Positions 16,806-25,749 of a stretch of 64,000 nucleotides of DNA are shown here, in pieces. The first letter of the stretch is position 1. Each line of letters opens with the position of its first letter. This DNA is from Cohnella silvisoli (GTDB lineage Bacteria; Bacillota; Bacilli; Paenibacillales; Paenibacillaceae). The stretch is from the NCBI RefSeq assembly GCF_021190915.1, contig NZ_JAIOAP010000006.1:1-64000 (forward strand), given 5' to 3'. The translations under genes were made by a program, and so were the position numbers. The notes under the pieces were generated by a model. It worked only from the letters and a program-made list of their open reading frames with translations. It searched no databases and was not told where the DNA came from.

Positions 16806-18553
16806 ATCGGTCCCTCCGCTATGCAAAGTTTGATCTCGACGAATAACCCTCCCATTTTTCCGCGGGAAACAACAAGTCCGCTTTCATCCCCATACTTTAG
16901 CTGCAGACGCCTGTGAACGTTAACCATTCCCGTTAATTCGCTTTCCCCGTCATGTATTTGCAACTTATTTTTCAATTGACTTAACCCTTCTTCTGTCAAC
17001 TCTTCACCGTTATCTTCGACGGATACAACAATAAATCGGCTATCCGACATAAAATCGATGCGGACCATCCCGTCCTCCGTTTTGTTCGAAAGGCCGTGTT
17101 CGAATGCATTTTCAATGATCGGCTGCAAGATGAGCCTGGGAACGATCCTATCCCCATATTCCTTTGGCAGCGAATGAAACGCTAGCTTGATTCGTTTACG
17201 ATATCGTCTCGCTTGTATTTCCGCATAGTTTCGCGCATGATTCACTTCATTTGCAAGGGACACTTCATCAAAAGTGTTGCGTGTAACATATTGCAAATAA
17301 GCCCCTAATTGTCTCGTAAATATTTTTGCATTCTCGTTATCTTCATTTTCAACCATATTGTATAAAATAAAAAAACTGTTATACAAAAAATGAGGATTAA
17401 TTTGAGATTGCAGCAGCTTCAACTCTGAACGCTGATTAAGGATTTTCTGCAAATAAACCTGCTCCATCATATGCTTCAGTCGGCTGACCATGAAATTAAA
17501 CCGCATGTATAAAAAATTGAATTCGTCTTTGTAATCATGCTCAATCTTCATATCCAGATCCCCTTCTTCCACTCTTCTGAACGATCGAATCAGTTTATTC
17601 AGCGGTCTTTTGATCAATCTGTAAGTCATGTATGAATAGATTATGATTAATAAAAAAGCGCAAAACGTAAAAAACCAGAACCAAATTTTATATCGTTCAA
17701 CTGTTTCGAAGATCACTTTCTCCGGTATGTATTTAAACAAAGAGAAACCCAATTTTTCAGAGTGGGTACCGATTACAATGTATTTATTTCCGTCAGTATG
17801 ATTCACAACAAAATCGTAATCGTCCAACAATCGACCGGATCGACCGGACTCGGACTCATGCCCTTTAATCAGTTGCGCCATTCCCGTTCCGGCAGCCGTG
17901 TTTAGATACATGCTGCCGCTATCATCGGTCATAAACAAACCGCTATCCACTCTGTCGACAAAACTTTTTAACTGATTTTCCAATTTCTCCGCCGATAGTT
18001 TGACGACGGTTACGAAAGTCGGACTTCCCGTCTTGTTTACTTTTTTGGTGAAAAGATTGATCTCATGCGGGTGAACAATAAGCTTTGCACTGGAGCTGCC
18101 TAAATCGCTATTCAAACCATTTAATTGCGGGGAAATCAGTTCGTTCACACCATATGAGAACACCGATTTATGGATGGATGGAATATACACGCCAGTCTCT
18201 TCAATCGAACTATTGCTGTCCCTAATGCTGATTAATTTTTTCTGAATTCGCCGCAAAGATTTAACCTTCTCCACATCATCCATCGATTCCGGCAGCGCAG
18301 CGATTTGGTTCAAATCATCGTCGAACATGAAATCAAACTGAAGGTTTCGAATTCGATCAATATCTTTTTCCATGTTTCCTAAATAATAATTTACTTGCAA
18401 TTTTGCCGAATTCGACAATTCCGATTTCACCGTATCGACAGCCCACGTGTAGATGCTGACGGCGAGAACATATAGCGGAAAAGTCACTAATAAAAATGTA
18501 ATGATCAATCTTGTGAAAATCGAGCTTCTAAAATAGGAACCGAATTTCTGCAT
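16790..18553 (-). CDS. Sensor histidine kinase (YesM family)
   Basis: A 587-residue membrane kinase. Transmembrane helices lie at about 13-36 and 292-315, enclosing an extracytoplasmic sensor region of about 255 residues. A HAMP domain (about 315-370, KRPLNKLIRSFRRVEEGD) is followed by the His_kinase domain with INPHFLYNSFFILYNM (phospho-accepting histidine near 393) and a HATPase with N-box EHGLSNK and ILQPIIENAFEHG near 480. A GGGGTGA is five bases before the ATG. A TATAAT (minus strand, about 18612-18617) suggests its own promoter, though the -35 is weak. It is cotranscribed with the overlapping AraC-type regulator. Confidence 0.9.
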   Translation of the reverse strand: MQKFGSYFRSSIFTRLIITFLLVTFPLYVLAVSIYTWAVDTVKSELSNSAKLQVNYYLGNMEKDIDRIRNLQFDFMFDDDLNQIAALPESMDDVEKVKSLRRIQKKLISIRDSNSSIEETGVYIPSIHKSVFSYGVNELISPQLNGLNSDLGSSSAKLIVHPHEINLFTKKVNKTGSPTFVTVVKLSAEKLENQLKSFVDRVDSGLFMTDDSGSMYLNTAAGTGMAQLIKGHESESGRSGRLLDDYDFVVNHTDGNKYIVIGTHSEKLGFSLFKYIPEKVIFETVERYKIWFWFFTFCAFLLIIIYSYMTYRLIKRPLNKLIRSFRRVEEGDLDMKIEHDYKDEFNFLYMRFNFMVSRLKHMMEQVYLQKILNQRSELKLLQSQINPHFLYNSFFILYNMVENEDNENAKIFTRQLGAYLQYVTRNTFDEVSLANEVNHARNYAEIQARRYRKRIKLAFHSLPKEYGDRIVPRLILQPIIENAFEHGLSNKTEDGMVRIDFMSDSRFIVVSVEDNGEELTEEGLSQLKNKLQIHDGESELTGMVNVHRRLQLKYGDESGLVVSRGKMGGLFVEIKLCIAEGPICTDY

Positions 18554-18818
18554 TTATTCACCCCGGCTATCACCAATGATGAAAGCGCATTCATTTTCAC
18601 TGATAATATTATTATAGATGCAGCTATCGTTGCATGCTACATCCATATTTTTTACTTCCGTATCTTCTATTTACATGTTTAATTGCGATGTCGATAACGG
18701 CAATCAACAAAGAGACGACTTCGTTGATTAACACAGCCGCCAACCAGGCACAATGGAAAAAAACTATTTCCAATTTTGCCCAGTTGACGGCTGTAGAAAA
18801 TTCTGATCTCTTATAAGC
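18554..18818. other. Intergenic stretch between kinase and obg
   Basis: These 265 bases hold the kinase promoter region on the right-to-left strand and the 3' flank of obg. I see no clear terminator for obg. A minus-strand frame stays open from the obg stop to about 18606 without a usable start codon, and a 60-codon plus-strand frame (18634-18816) also exists; neither resembles a protein I know. Confidence 0.4.
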
Positions 18819-20156
18819 TTATTCTTCCTCGTACAAGTAATTATCCGAGCCGCCTTCGAAGAACTCAAACTCGAACTTCCCAATCCGAATAATGCTGCCG
18901 TCTTTAGCTCCGCGCTTGCGCAATTCCGCATCGATCCCGACCCCGCGTAAAATCCGACCGAACCTTACGACAGCGTCATAAGAATTAAATTGCGTACGTC
19001 TCATCAGTCTCTCGATGGATTCGCTTTGAATAACGAAAGTCTCATTTTCCCTCGTAATCGTGAAGTCCGTATCCTTCGTCGATTCGAAGCGATATACGAT
19101 GCCTTCTTCCGCTTTGGCCAATTGCTCGCTTTCTTCCACTTCCGATGGTTCGGGCAGAGATTCAAGCAAATCGGCTACGCGATAGAGCAATTCCTTTATT
19201 CCCTGTTTCGTGAGGGAAGAAATCGGCATGACGACGATATCCGGGTCGATCTCGCTTACCCGCTTGCGAAACTCGGCAAGATTGTCCTCCGAATCGGGCA
19301 TATCCATTTTATTGGCTGCGACAATTTGCGGACGATCGGCCAGCTTGATGTTATAAAGCTTCAACTCGTCGTTTATTTTCACCCAATCCTCGAACGGGTC
19401 GCGTCCTTCCATGCCGGACATGTCCACGACATGTACGATAATGCGGGTTCGTTCCACGTGGCGCAGAAATTCATGGCCGAGCCCGACTCCCGTATGCGCG
19501 CCCTCAATCAGTCCGGGCAAATCCGCCATAACGAAACTTCTCTCGTCCCCTAAATCCACTACGCCTAAATTAGGAGTAATCGTCGTAAAATGATAAGCTC
19601 CAATCTTCGGCTGAGCTCCCGATACGACCGATAACAGCGTGGATTTTCCGACACTCGGGAATCCGACCAAGCCGACATCAGCCATGACTTTGAGCTCAAG
19701 CGTTACCCAGCGCGCTTGCCCTTCCTCGCCATTCTCGGCTATGGCAGGCGCCGTATTCACCGCACTCTTGAAGCGAATGTTTCCTCTTCCGCCACGACCG
19801 CCTTTAGCGATGACGACCTGCTGATCATGGCGCGTTAAATCCGCGATCGTTTCTCCCGTATCATCGTCTACAACAACCGTCCCAGGAGGAACGCGAACAA
19901 CCATGTGATCCGCATTGGCGCCGTGCTGCGATTTGTTCCGGCCCTTCTCGCCCTTCGTCGCTTTGAAATGTTTCTGGTAACGGAAATCCATAAGCGTCCG
20001 CAAGCCTTCGTCGACACGGAAAATTACGTTGCCGCCATTGCCTCCGTCGCCGCCCGAAGGTCCGCCCTCGGGCACGTACAATTCTCTGCGGAATGAGACC
20101 AGTCCGTCGCCGCCATCCCCGCCTTTAACATAAATCTTCGCTTTGTCTACAAACAT
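18819..20156 (-). CDS. obgE: Obg GTPase
   Basis: An essential 445-residue GTPase linked to ribosome assembly, the general stress response and sporulation. The glycine-rich Obg fold covers residues 1-158 ([28 protein letters not shown]). The G domain (about 159-330) has [21 protein letters not shown] and NKMD. A C-terminal OCT domain (about 350-430) and an acidic tail follow. Length and order match the Bacillales protein. It is the last gene of rplU-prp-rpmA-spo0B-obg, 15 bases behind spo0B, as in B. subtilis; there pheB follows, here the carbohydrate island does. Confidence 0.97.
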   Translation of the reverse strand: MFVDKAKIYVKGGDGGDGLVSFRRELYVPEGGPSGGDGGNGGNVIFRVDEGLRTLMDFRYQKHFKATKGEKGRNKSQHGANADHMVVRVPPGTVVVDDDTGETIADLTRHDQQVVIAKGGRGGRGNIRFKSAVNTAPAIAENGEEGQARWVTLELKVMADVGLVGFPSVGKSTLLSVVSGAQPKIGAYHFTTITPNLGVVDLGDERSFVMADLPGLIEGAHTGVGLGHEFLRHVERTRIIVHVVDMSGMEGRDPFEDWVKINDELKLYNIKLADRPQIVAANKMDMPDSEDNLAEFRKRVSEIDPDIVVMPISSLTKQGIKELLYRVADLLESLPEPSEVEESEQLAKAEEGIVYRFESTKDTDFTITRENETFVIQSESIERLMRRTQFNSYDAVVRFGRILRGVGIDAELRKRGAKDGSIIRIGKFEFEFFEGGSDNYLYEEE

Positions 20157-20171
20157 GATGAGTTCACTCCG

Positions 20172-20930
20172 TTATGCCGGCAGAGGAAAATGAATGACCA
20201 TTGTCCGCGCTTGTCGCGTTTTCTCTGCGGGCTCGTCTACCTGATCTAATAGCCCTATGCCTTCCAAACACTTCTCCAATTCAACGATTACGCTGTCCGC
20301 TGCCGCGAGTTCGCCCTCATAGGCCATCACGATCTTAAGTCCGCCTTCAGCGCAGCTCAATTTCAGCTTAAGTACATTTTCGCCGCTGATCGAACTTACC
20401 GCACGGAACCGAAAAACATTCACGAGTCCGATTACCGCCCTTGACAGTTTCTCTGCCTCATAGGGCAGACGATCCAAATGCAATCCGTCCTGCATGTCCA
20501 CATCGAGACGCATCGTGTCGCAAACCGTGCGAAACGACAATAGGAATGAAGCAAGCTCAGGTATGCCGATTTGCGACAGCTTGCTATCATGATCCATGCG
20601 TACTCTTATTCTGTCCACGACATCCACTGCTTTATCTAGCTTGTTCAGCCGAAGATATCCATACAATATTTGCAGCTCGTTCATCCAGTCATGCCGATGG
20701 TGGCTTAACGTTCGAATAGCCGATAATTGTGCATGTGCAAGCAGACGGTCGCAATGCTCCCGGTGTTTGCGTCTTTCCATTCCCCATACGATGACGCAAA
20801 CGACAAACGTCCACAGAACGAATAATATGAGCGGCCACCAGTAACGATGCCAGATAAAGACTGTCACTGCAGGTATAGCAAGCGATAATATCGCCGCGAG
20901 CGCCGTCAGTGTCATTTTCCTAAACATCAT
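20172..20930 (-). CDS. spo0B: Spo0B-type sporulation phosphotransferase with N-terminal membrane segments
   Basis: Position between rpmA and obg identifies it as the Spo0B counterpart, which passes phosphate from Spo0F to Spo0A in the sporulation phosphorelay. Of 252 residues, the first 50 or so hold two hydrophobic helices (about 6-25 and 29-48). A four-helix dimerisation segment follows with LSHHRHDWMNELQILYGYL (HDWMN contains the probable phospho-histidine, around residue 80), then a degenerate ATPase-like C-terminal domain. The B. subtilis protein is about 190 residues and soluble; the membrane part is the difference. ATG 20930 is preceded by GGGGAAG four bases upstream; the frame is open 38 codons further but without a ribosome site. 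Confidence 0.85.
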   Translation of the reverse strand: MMFRKMTLTALAAILSLAIPAVTVFIWHRYWWPLILFVLWTFVVCVIVWGMERRKHREHCDRLLAHAQLSAIRTLSHHRHDWMNELQILYGYLRLNKLDKAVDVVDRIRVRMDHDSKLSQIGIPELASFLLSFRTVCDTMRLDVDMQDGLHLDRLPYEAEKLSRAVIGLVNVFRFRAVSSISGENVLKLKLSCAEGGLKIVMAYEGELAAADSVIVELEKCLEGIGLLDQVDEPAEKTRQARTMVIHFPLPA

Positions 20931-21043
20931 GTGACTTCCCCGTTTCGTTTTCCTTTCAAAGCCCGGAAACCCTGTCCACTCATATAGTATAACATGGTGG
21001 GAACGGCTTAACCATGAATGGCCCCGCTCGCCGCATTCACACA

Positions 21044-21075
21044 AAAACCCCGGCCAACTTTCCTTGGCCGGGGTT
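21044..21075 (-). terminator. Hairpin terminator behind rpmA
   Basis: Perfect 12-bp stem (AACCCCGGCCAA and its complement) with a six-base loop, followed on the minus strand by TTTTTG. It lies 13 bases after the rpmA stop and before spo0B, so it likely reduces transcription from the ribosomal protein genes into spo0B-obg. Confidence 0.8.
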
Positions 21076-21087
21076 CTGGATGCCGTA

Positions 21088-21399
21088 TTAAACTTCTAGA
21101 GCAGCTGCAACCGGTGCTTCCGATACAGGGTATACGCTCAATTTCTTGCGATCGCGTCCCCAACGCTCGAATTTAACGACGCCTTGCACTAATGCGAAGA
21201 GCGTATCGTCTTTACCGATGCCTACGTTGGTTCCTGGGTGAATCTTAGTGCCGCGTTGGCGGAACAAGATGCTGCCAGCAGTTACGACTTGACCGTCCGC
21301 TCTTTTGGCGCCTAGGCGCTTAGAGTGGGAGTCGCGTCCGTTCCTCGTCGATCCAACCCCTTTTTTCGAGGCGAATAACTGAAGATTTAACTTCAACAT
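21088..21399 (-). CDS. rpmA: 50S ribosomal protein L27
   Basis: A large-subunit protein near the peptidyl-transferase centre. The 103 residues begin [17 protein letters not shown], the extended Firmicutes N-terminus that is removed after the phenylalanine (LNLQLF) by the Prp protease encoded just upstream. The conserved core [21 protein letters not shown] and GKDDTLFA follows. ATG 21399 is fixed by the homology; AGGAGG is eight bases upstream, inside the end of prp. Four bases separate the two genes. Confidence 0.97.
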   Translation of the reverse strand: MLKLNLQLFASKKGVGSTRNGRDSHSKRLGAKRADGQVVTAGSILFRQRGTKIHPGTNVGIGKDDTLFALVQGVVKFERWGRDRKKLSVYPVSEAPVAAALEV

Positions 21400-21403
21400 G
21401 GTG

Positions 21404-21748
21404 TCAACCTCCTTTTTCCACAAAGGTTTCTTTTATTTTCACGTACTTGCCGTAAGATTCCACAATAGACTCGAGAGCAACGACCATTCCTTCCAGCAGA
21501 AGCTGGACCTGATCGTTCCGCACGGAATCGGTGCTAGTCGGAGTCACAACCTTGAGCATACCCGATTTGTCCGCTGCATCGGGCACAAGCCCCGTAAGCT
21601 TCTCAATCGCGTTAACTGCTCCGATCGTTACCGCCGATACGCCGGCGCAGACGATGTCTTTGCCAGGATCGTCGTAAAAAGCATGTCCCGATACGGTAAA
21701 GCTTATAATTACCCTCTCAACGTTGCGCACGATCGTTATCGCGATCAT
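21404..21748 (-). CDS. prp: Ribosomal-processing cysteine protease Prp
   Basis: Removes the N-terminal extension of L27, an essential step in Firmicutes. The 114-residue protein keeps the catalytic histidine in [10 protein letters not shown] (about residue 22) and the catalytic cysteine in DIVCAGVSA (about residue 34). Length is typical. It lies between rplU and rpmA, as in nearly all Firmicutes, and its substrate motif is present in the adjacent L27. Confidence 0.95.
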   Translation of the reverse strand: MIAITIVRNVERVIISFTVSGHAFYDDPGKDIVCAGVSAVTIGAVNAIEKLTGLVPDAADKSGMLKVVTPTSTDSVRNDQVQLLLEGMVVALESIVESYGKYVKIKETFVEKGG

Positions 21749-21760
21749 CTTGGCTGCCTC

Positions 21761-22072
21761 TTATGCCTTAATGTTCTCGATCGTCACTTTCGTGTACGGT
21801 TGACGATGGCCTTGTTTGCGCTTGTAGTTTTTCTTTGGTTTGTACTTGAAGACGATAATTTTCTCGCCTTTCACGTGTTGCTCGACTTTGCCCGTTACGG
21901 ACGCGCCGGACACCATTGGGGATCCTGTCGTCAAGCTGCCGTCTTTGGAAACGGCCAACACGCGGTCAAACGTGATGCTTTCGCCTGCTTCAGCGGAAAG
22001 TTTCTCGATGAAGATAACGTCGCCTGCTTGAACTTTGTACTGTTTACCGCCAGTTTCAATAATCGCGTACAT
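21761..22072 (-). CDS. rplU: 50S ribosomal protein L21
   Basis: A 103-residue large-subunit protein. It begins [15 protein letters not shown] and ends KVTIENIKA, with [22 protein letters not shown], the conserved rRNA-binding tail. ATG 22072 is set by homology and by GAGGAGG about nine bases upstream; the open frame runs 53 codons further into the leader. First gene of its operon; prp follows after 12 bases. Confidence 0.97.
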   Translation of the reverse strand: MYAIIETGGKQYKVQAGDVIFIEKLSAEAGESITFDRVLAVSKDGSLTTGSPMVSGASVTGKVEQHVKGEKIIVFKYKPKKNYKRKQGHRQPYTKVTIENIKA

Positions 22073-22208
22073 CTGGTGCACCTCCTCATGTCTAAGACTC
22101 GCCTCATAGGGTGCCGGTTGCCGCAGCGTAAGCCAGCCAGGGCAGCGCCGGTCTTGTCGACCCGGTGGAGTGCGGTTGTAGCCTGCAAAATCTTCAGATT
22201 GCACGCAC
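22073..22208 (-). promoter_or_regulatory. Probable ribosomal protein leader upstream of rplU
   Basis: The transcript from the promoter at 22215-22243 has a leader of about 135 bases before rplU, GC-rich and rich in possible pairings (for example GTGCGTGCAA near its 5' end and CGGTCTTGTCGACCCG in the middle). In Firmicutes this position is occupied by the L21 leader, at which the operon is autoregulated. I infer membership from position; I did not verify the Rfam consensus base by base. Confidence 0.45.
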
Positions 22209-22214
22209 CATGAT

Positions 22215-22243
22215 ATTCTAGCATATCCCACATTTGATTACAA
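22215..22243 (-). promoter_or_regulatory. SigA-type promoter of rplU-prp-rpmA-spo0B-obg
   Basis: Minus strand TTGTAA (22243-22238), exactly 17 bases, then TAGAAT (22220-22215). It lies just after the end of the RNase E/G gene. Confidence 0.7.
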
Positions 22244-22251
22244 CACTTTCG

Positions 22252-23487
22252 TTACCGGACATATATTTTACCTTTGCCCTTGCAAGAAGCGCATGTTTCG
22301 TAGAAGAAATTCATGGCATTTTCCCGAGCCTTCTTGCGAGTTAACTCCATCAAGCCGAGCCTTGTCCAACCAACGACTTGGCATTTCGTGCGATCCCGCT
22401 TGATCGTCAACTCAAGCCGTTGCGCGATCTGATGGCGATGCTCCTCGGTTTCCATATCGATAAAATCAACGATGATGATACCTCCGACATCCCGCAGCCG
22501 CAATAGTCTGGCGACCTCATCCGCTGCTTCCATATTCGTCCGGAACACAGTTTCTTCAAGGTCGATGGATCCCGTATACTTGCCGGTATTCACATCGATA
22601 ACCGTTAAAGCCTCGGTCTGCTCCCAGACGAGGTATCCCCCGCTTTGCAGCCAGATTCTCGGCTGGAACGCCCGATCCAATTGCTCCTTGATGCCATATT
22701 TATCGAATAAGGGCTGAGATTCGCTGTAAAGACGCACCTTCTCTTCCAATGCCGGTGCCGTCTGCCTTAAATACGCTTTGGCTTCCTTAAGGCTAACTTC
22801 GTCATCAATAATAAGCTGCTCCGTATCCGGCGTGATGACGTCCCTAACCATGCGCTCTACAAGTCCGGAATCCCTATGGAGTTCCGATGGCGCATCCGCT
22901 TGCTTGCTTCGCTCAATAATGTTGTTCCAGGCTTGGCGCAAAGTATTAAAGTCCTCTTCAAGCGCTTCGCGGCTTTCGCCTTCCGCGTTCGTTCGCAGGA
23001 TTACGCCTTCCCCTTCGATCCGAATCGCTTCGGCCAATCCTTTTAACCGGCTGCGTTCCGACTCCTGCTCGATCTTCTTGGAAATTCCGATATAATCGGC
23101 ACTTGGCATATAAACCAGCCAACGGCCGGGAATCGAAAAATGGGTAGTCACCCGCGCTCCTTTGCCTCCGAGAGGCTCCTTCATAATCTGAACGAGCAGC
23201 TCGTCCCCGGGTTTCAACAGATCGGAAATGGCTGGCTTCTCCTTCGGCTGCTTGTCCAGATGCGGGTGAAGCGCGTCGTCTACGTATAGAAAGGCATTCT
23301 TTGATAAGCCGATATCGACAAAGGCAGCTTGCATGCCCGGCAACACGTTCACGACGCGGCCTTTGTAGAGGTTGCCGATCAGCGATGTTCCTTCCATCCG
23401 TTCCACGCTGAACTCCGTCAGCCTTCCGTCTTCCAATAGCGCCGATTGGGTAACATTTTGCGAACAATGGATAAACAGCTGCTTCAT
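22252..23487 (-). CDS. rng: Ribonuclease E/G family protein
   Basis: A 411-residue endoribonuclease of the RNase G type. An N-terminal S1 RNA-binding domain spans about 35-115 (GNLYKGRVVNVLPGMQAAFVDIG). The catalytic core has VDVNTGKY and, downstream, DFIDM, whose aspartates bind the catalytic magnesium. The C-terminal CASCKGKG carries the cysteine pair that in the family forms a zinc link between subunits. Length fits RNase G rather than the longer RNase E. B. subtilis lacks this gene; in this lineage it lies between spoIVFB and rplU. Role probably in rRNA maturation and mRNA turnover. Confidence 0.93.
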   Translation of the reverse strand: MKQLFIHCSQNVTQSALLEDGRLTEFSVERMEGTSLIGNLYKGRVVNVLPGMQAAFVDIGLSKNAFLYVDDALHPHLDKQPKEKPAISDLLKPGDELLVQIMKEPLGGKGARVTTHFSIPGRWLVYMPSADYIGISKKIEQESERSRLKGLAEAIRIEGEGVILRTNAEGESREALEEDFNTLRQAWNNIIERSKQADAPSELHRDSGLVERMVRDVITPDTEQLIIDDEVSLKEAKAYLRQTAPALEEKVRLYSESQPLFDKYGIKEQLDRAFQPRIWLQSGGYLVWEQTEALTVIDVNTGKYTGSIDLEETVFRTNMEAADEVARLLRLRDVGGIIIVDFIDMETEEHRHQIAQRLELTIKRDRTKCQVVGWTRLGLMELTRKKARENAMNFFYETCASCKGKGKIYVR

Positions 23488-23520
23488 GCAAACCTCCCAC
23501 GAGATGCTATTTTCTCCATT

Positions 23521-24396
23521 TTACATGAAAAACCGCAAATCCGCATTCCCTGATGTCAAACGACCGAGAAATCCGTCGATAATCGTCTTTTCCGGCACCA
23601 CTTTGCCAATTTTCCCTTGTTTCATGACATAGACTAAATGATACTGCTCCTTCATGAACAGTTTGATAATATAGGATAACGGACGATTTTCGGCAATGAC
23701 GATCGGTCGGGAGAGCATGCCGCGATCCATGCGTTTCTCCGATCTTTCGCTCCGATGTACGAGGAACCGCAAAAACACGAAGGGGATATTGCGAAAATAA
23801 GTCCAATTCGAAGCGCACAAAAAAACGCCAACCGCCAACAGATTGAGGTGAAGCAAGCCGCCATTCAACAGAGGATATAAAGAGGCGACGACGATTAATC
23901 CGCTGAAAGCCAAGCTGATCTTGGCGCTCCACATCAACGTGCGGTGAAAGGGCACTTGAAGGCTAATCCAAGCTTGCAGCATCCGACCGCCGTCTAACGG
24001 CAGAACGGGCAACAAATTAAAAAGGCCGATCAGCGCGTTGGCACGCACAAAATCGTCCGACCAGCCCTTATCGATCCATCCGGCTTGCCCCAACAGATAA
24101 CCGACGGTCGCAAGGATAACGTTCTGAACCGGACCGGCTATCGCTACCCACACTTCTTCCCTAACCGGCAGCGTTCCCGCTTCCTCTACTTCGACGACTC
24201 CGCCGAAGGGAAGCAGTTTTACTTCTTTGACCGTCCATCCGTAACGCAATGCGGTTATAAGATGACCAAGCTCGTGCCAAAGCACAATAAAGAACAAAGT
24301 CGCCAAATCCGCGAATCGGCCTGTCAAGATCGAGGCAATCATCACCAGGACGAATAACGGATGAAGACGGAAGATGATCCCCCGCCATTTAATCAA
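23521..24396 (-). CDS. spoIVFB: M50 intramembrane metalloprotease, stage IV sporulation protein FB
   Basis: A 291-residue membrane protease that in B. subtilis processes pro-sigma-K in the mother cell. HELGH (about 40-44) with preceding IVLW is the zinc-binding motif inside a transmembrane helix, and NLLPVLPLDGGRML (about 148-161) supplies the third ligand. At least four hydrophobic helices are visible. The last 80 residues form a CBS-like tail. Its start overlaps the upstream spoIVFA-type gene by eight bases, as expected for a partner pair. Confidence 0.9.
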   Translation of the reverse strand: MIKWRGIIFRLHPLFVLVMIASILTGRFADLATLFFIVLWHELGHLITALRYGWTVKEVKLLPFGGVVEVEEAGTLPVREEVWVAIAGPVQNVILATVGYLLGQAGWIDKGWSDDFVRANALIGLFNLLPVLPLDGGRMLQAWISLQVPFHRTLMWSAKISLAFSGLIVVASLYPLLNGGLLHLNLLAVGVFLCASNWTYFRNIPFVFLRFLVHRSERSEKRMDRGMLSRPIVIAENRPLSYIIKLFMKEQYHLVYVMKQGKIGKVVPEKTIIDGFLGRLTSGNADLRFFM

Positions 24397-25411
24397 AGGA
24401 AACCACGCCCGCGGGGTCTAAAGTCTTCCCATTTTGTTGGACGGCAAAATAAAGCACCGCTTCCTCTCCGCCGCCTCCCGTTGCTGGCAGTTGCCCCAGT
24501 TGTTGCCCCGTTTCTACCCAGTCATTCGGTTTGACCAATGCTTTCTCCAAATTACCGTATACCGTCAAAATCCCATTCTCATGCTGTACGAGTATGGTCA
24601 TGCCGCCATCCTGGTCCTCGGTTACTTGTTGCACGCGCCCTGTATACATAACAAAGACGTCACTACCGCCTTTTGCTGCAACCTTAACCCCGGCCCTGTT
24701 CTGGGCAAAGCTTTGAACGAGCCTTCCATGAACGGGAATAGCCGTTTGTTTCGGAGTCAACAAAGCGGACACTTCCTTCGTATCCGTCCCGTTCCGATTA
24801 AACGGGAGAAAAGAGGGGGTACCTCCGAAAGTTTCGCCGTACCAAGCTTCAATGGCTTGAAAGTCCATATCCCGAGTCACCGAAGACACCATCCAATTGC
24901 GCGCTTCCCCGCTTCCCGGCAATTCAAGCTTAAGCCATCCCCAAGCCGCCGCGAACAATAATCCGGAGACAACTAAACGAAAAATAAAGCCTCGAATCAG
25001 CTTGGCAAAGTCAAAGCTGCGCGTTGGATCATCTACCCGATTGGACGATGTCGGAGATAATCCTTTCACCCCTTGCCATCCTCCGTGTCCGGATTTCAGC
25101 TGCTTCTCCCGCTCCTTCCACCACAACTCGGGATCGGCAGCCGGAGCAAGCGGGGGAATTGCCGGATTTGGGCTTTGACGTTGGGTCTCCGCTTTGGGAG
25201 GCAGTACGTTAGAGTAGTCTGAGCGGAATGTTTCCGCCTTTGGTTGTACTGGATTCGAATCAAAGCGAGGGAACCCAGCTTGGATGCGATCCGTACCAGA
25301 AGTTTCCTGGGTGTTGACCTCCGCCTTAGCGGGTTCCTCAGAAGCACGCTGCCCGATCAACTGCTGAATGCGTTCCCGCCTACGCTCACGAACATTATCC
25401 CGTATTTGCAT
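24389..25411 (-). CDS. spoIVFA: M23-domain sporulation protein, stage IV sporulation protein FA
   Basis: Partner and inhibitor of SpoIVFB at the forespore membrane. Of 340 residues, the first 145 are polar, proline- and glutamine-rich. A single transmembrane helix lies at about 149-167 (FIFRLVVSGLLFAAAWGW). The C-terminal 115 residues form an LytM/M23-like fold (GGMTILVQHENGILTVYGNL, WVETGQQLGQLP), but a full HxH zinc motif is not evident, so the domain is probably non-catalytic, as in B. subtilis SpoIVFA. It is longer than the B. subtilis protein (about 264 residues), mainly in the cytoplasmic part. Confidence 0.85.
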   Translation of the reverse strand: MQIRDNVRERRRERIQQLIGQRASEEPAKAEVNTQETSGTDRIQAGFPRFDSNPVQPKAETFRSDYSNVLPPKAETQRQSPNPAIPPLAPAADPELWWKEREKQLKSGHGGWQGVKGLSPTSSNRVDDPTRSFDFAKLIRGFIFRLVVSGLLFAAAWGWLKLELPGSGEARNWMVSSVTRDMDFQAIEAWYGETFGGTPSFLPFNRNGTDTKEVSALLTPKQTAIPVHGRLVQSFAQNRAGVKVAAKGGSDVFVMYTGRVQQVTEDQDGGMTILVQHENGILTVYGNLEKALVKPNDWVETGQQLGQLPATGGGGEEAVLYFAVQQNGKTLDPAGVVSFD

Positions 25412-25543
25412 CGCAAGCCCTCCTTGTCCGCTTTCTCTTACTAACTTATGGCGGACAAGCGGCGATTAGACCTTGAGGAGCCTCGACGAACAGGGTAGTT
25501 TCGGCTCACATAAGCGGATGACCTGCGGTTGATTGCTCTCTAT

Positions 25544-25611
25544 AGTCGGTTTTTCCAACTATGAGCGCGTGGTTGGTATGCGGCAATGCGTTATAGTCGG
25601 TTTTTCCGACT
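25544..25611 (+). repeat. AGTCGG-N5-CCGACT palindrome, two copies with a 51-bp period
   Basis: AGTCGG-TTTTT-CCAACT at 25544-25560 (one mismatch) and the perfect AGTCGG-TTTTT-CCGACT at 25595-25611 are exactly 51 bases apart. Flanks are also shared: both are preceded by TAT, and the first is followed by ATGAGCGC. The same unit, inverted and with the same period, makes up the array at 42020-42270. Confidence 0.8.
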
Positions 25612-25689
25612 TTAAGCGGAGGATTGGCAGCTGATTGGCTTCTCTTTCGGCGGCTATAGTTCGGCCAAACCGGACTGCGCGCCGAAAAC

Positions 25690-25721
25690 AAAGAAAAGGA
25701 ACAGGTCAAAAAGCCTGTTCC
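25690..25721 (-). terminator. Terminator of the mreB-minD-rodA transcript
   Basis: Minus strand GGAACAGG-N8-CCTGTTCC followed by TTTTCTTTGTTTT. It lies about 210 bases beyond the rodA stop, after the nested palindromic element, which is therefore probably transcribed as part of the rodA 3' region. Confidence 0.75.
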
Positions 25722-25749
25722 ATCTTTACTCCCCACCCAATCACTAATT

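Noticed and set aside
18606-18820. Possible small protein in either strand between the kinase gene and obg
   Set aside because: The minus-strand frame has no usable start and neither frame has a ribosome site or recognisable similarity.
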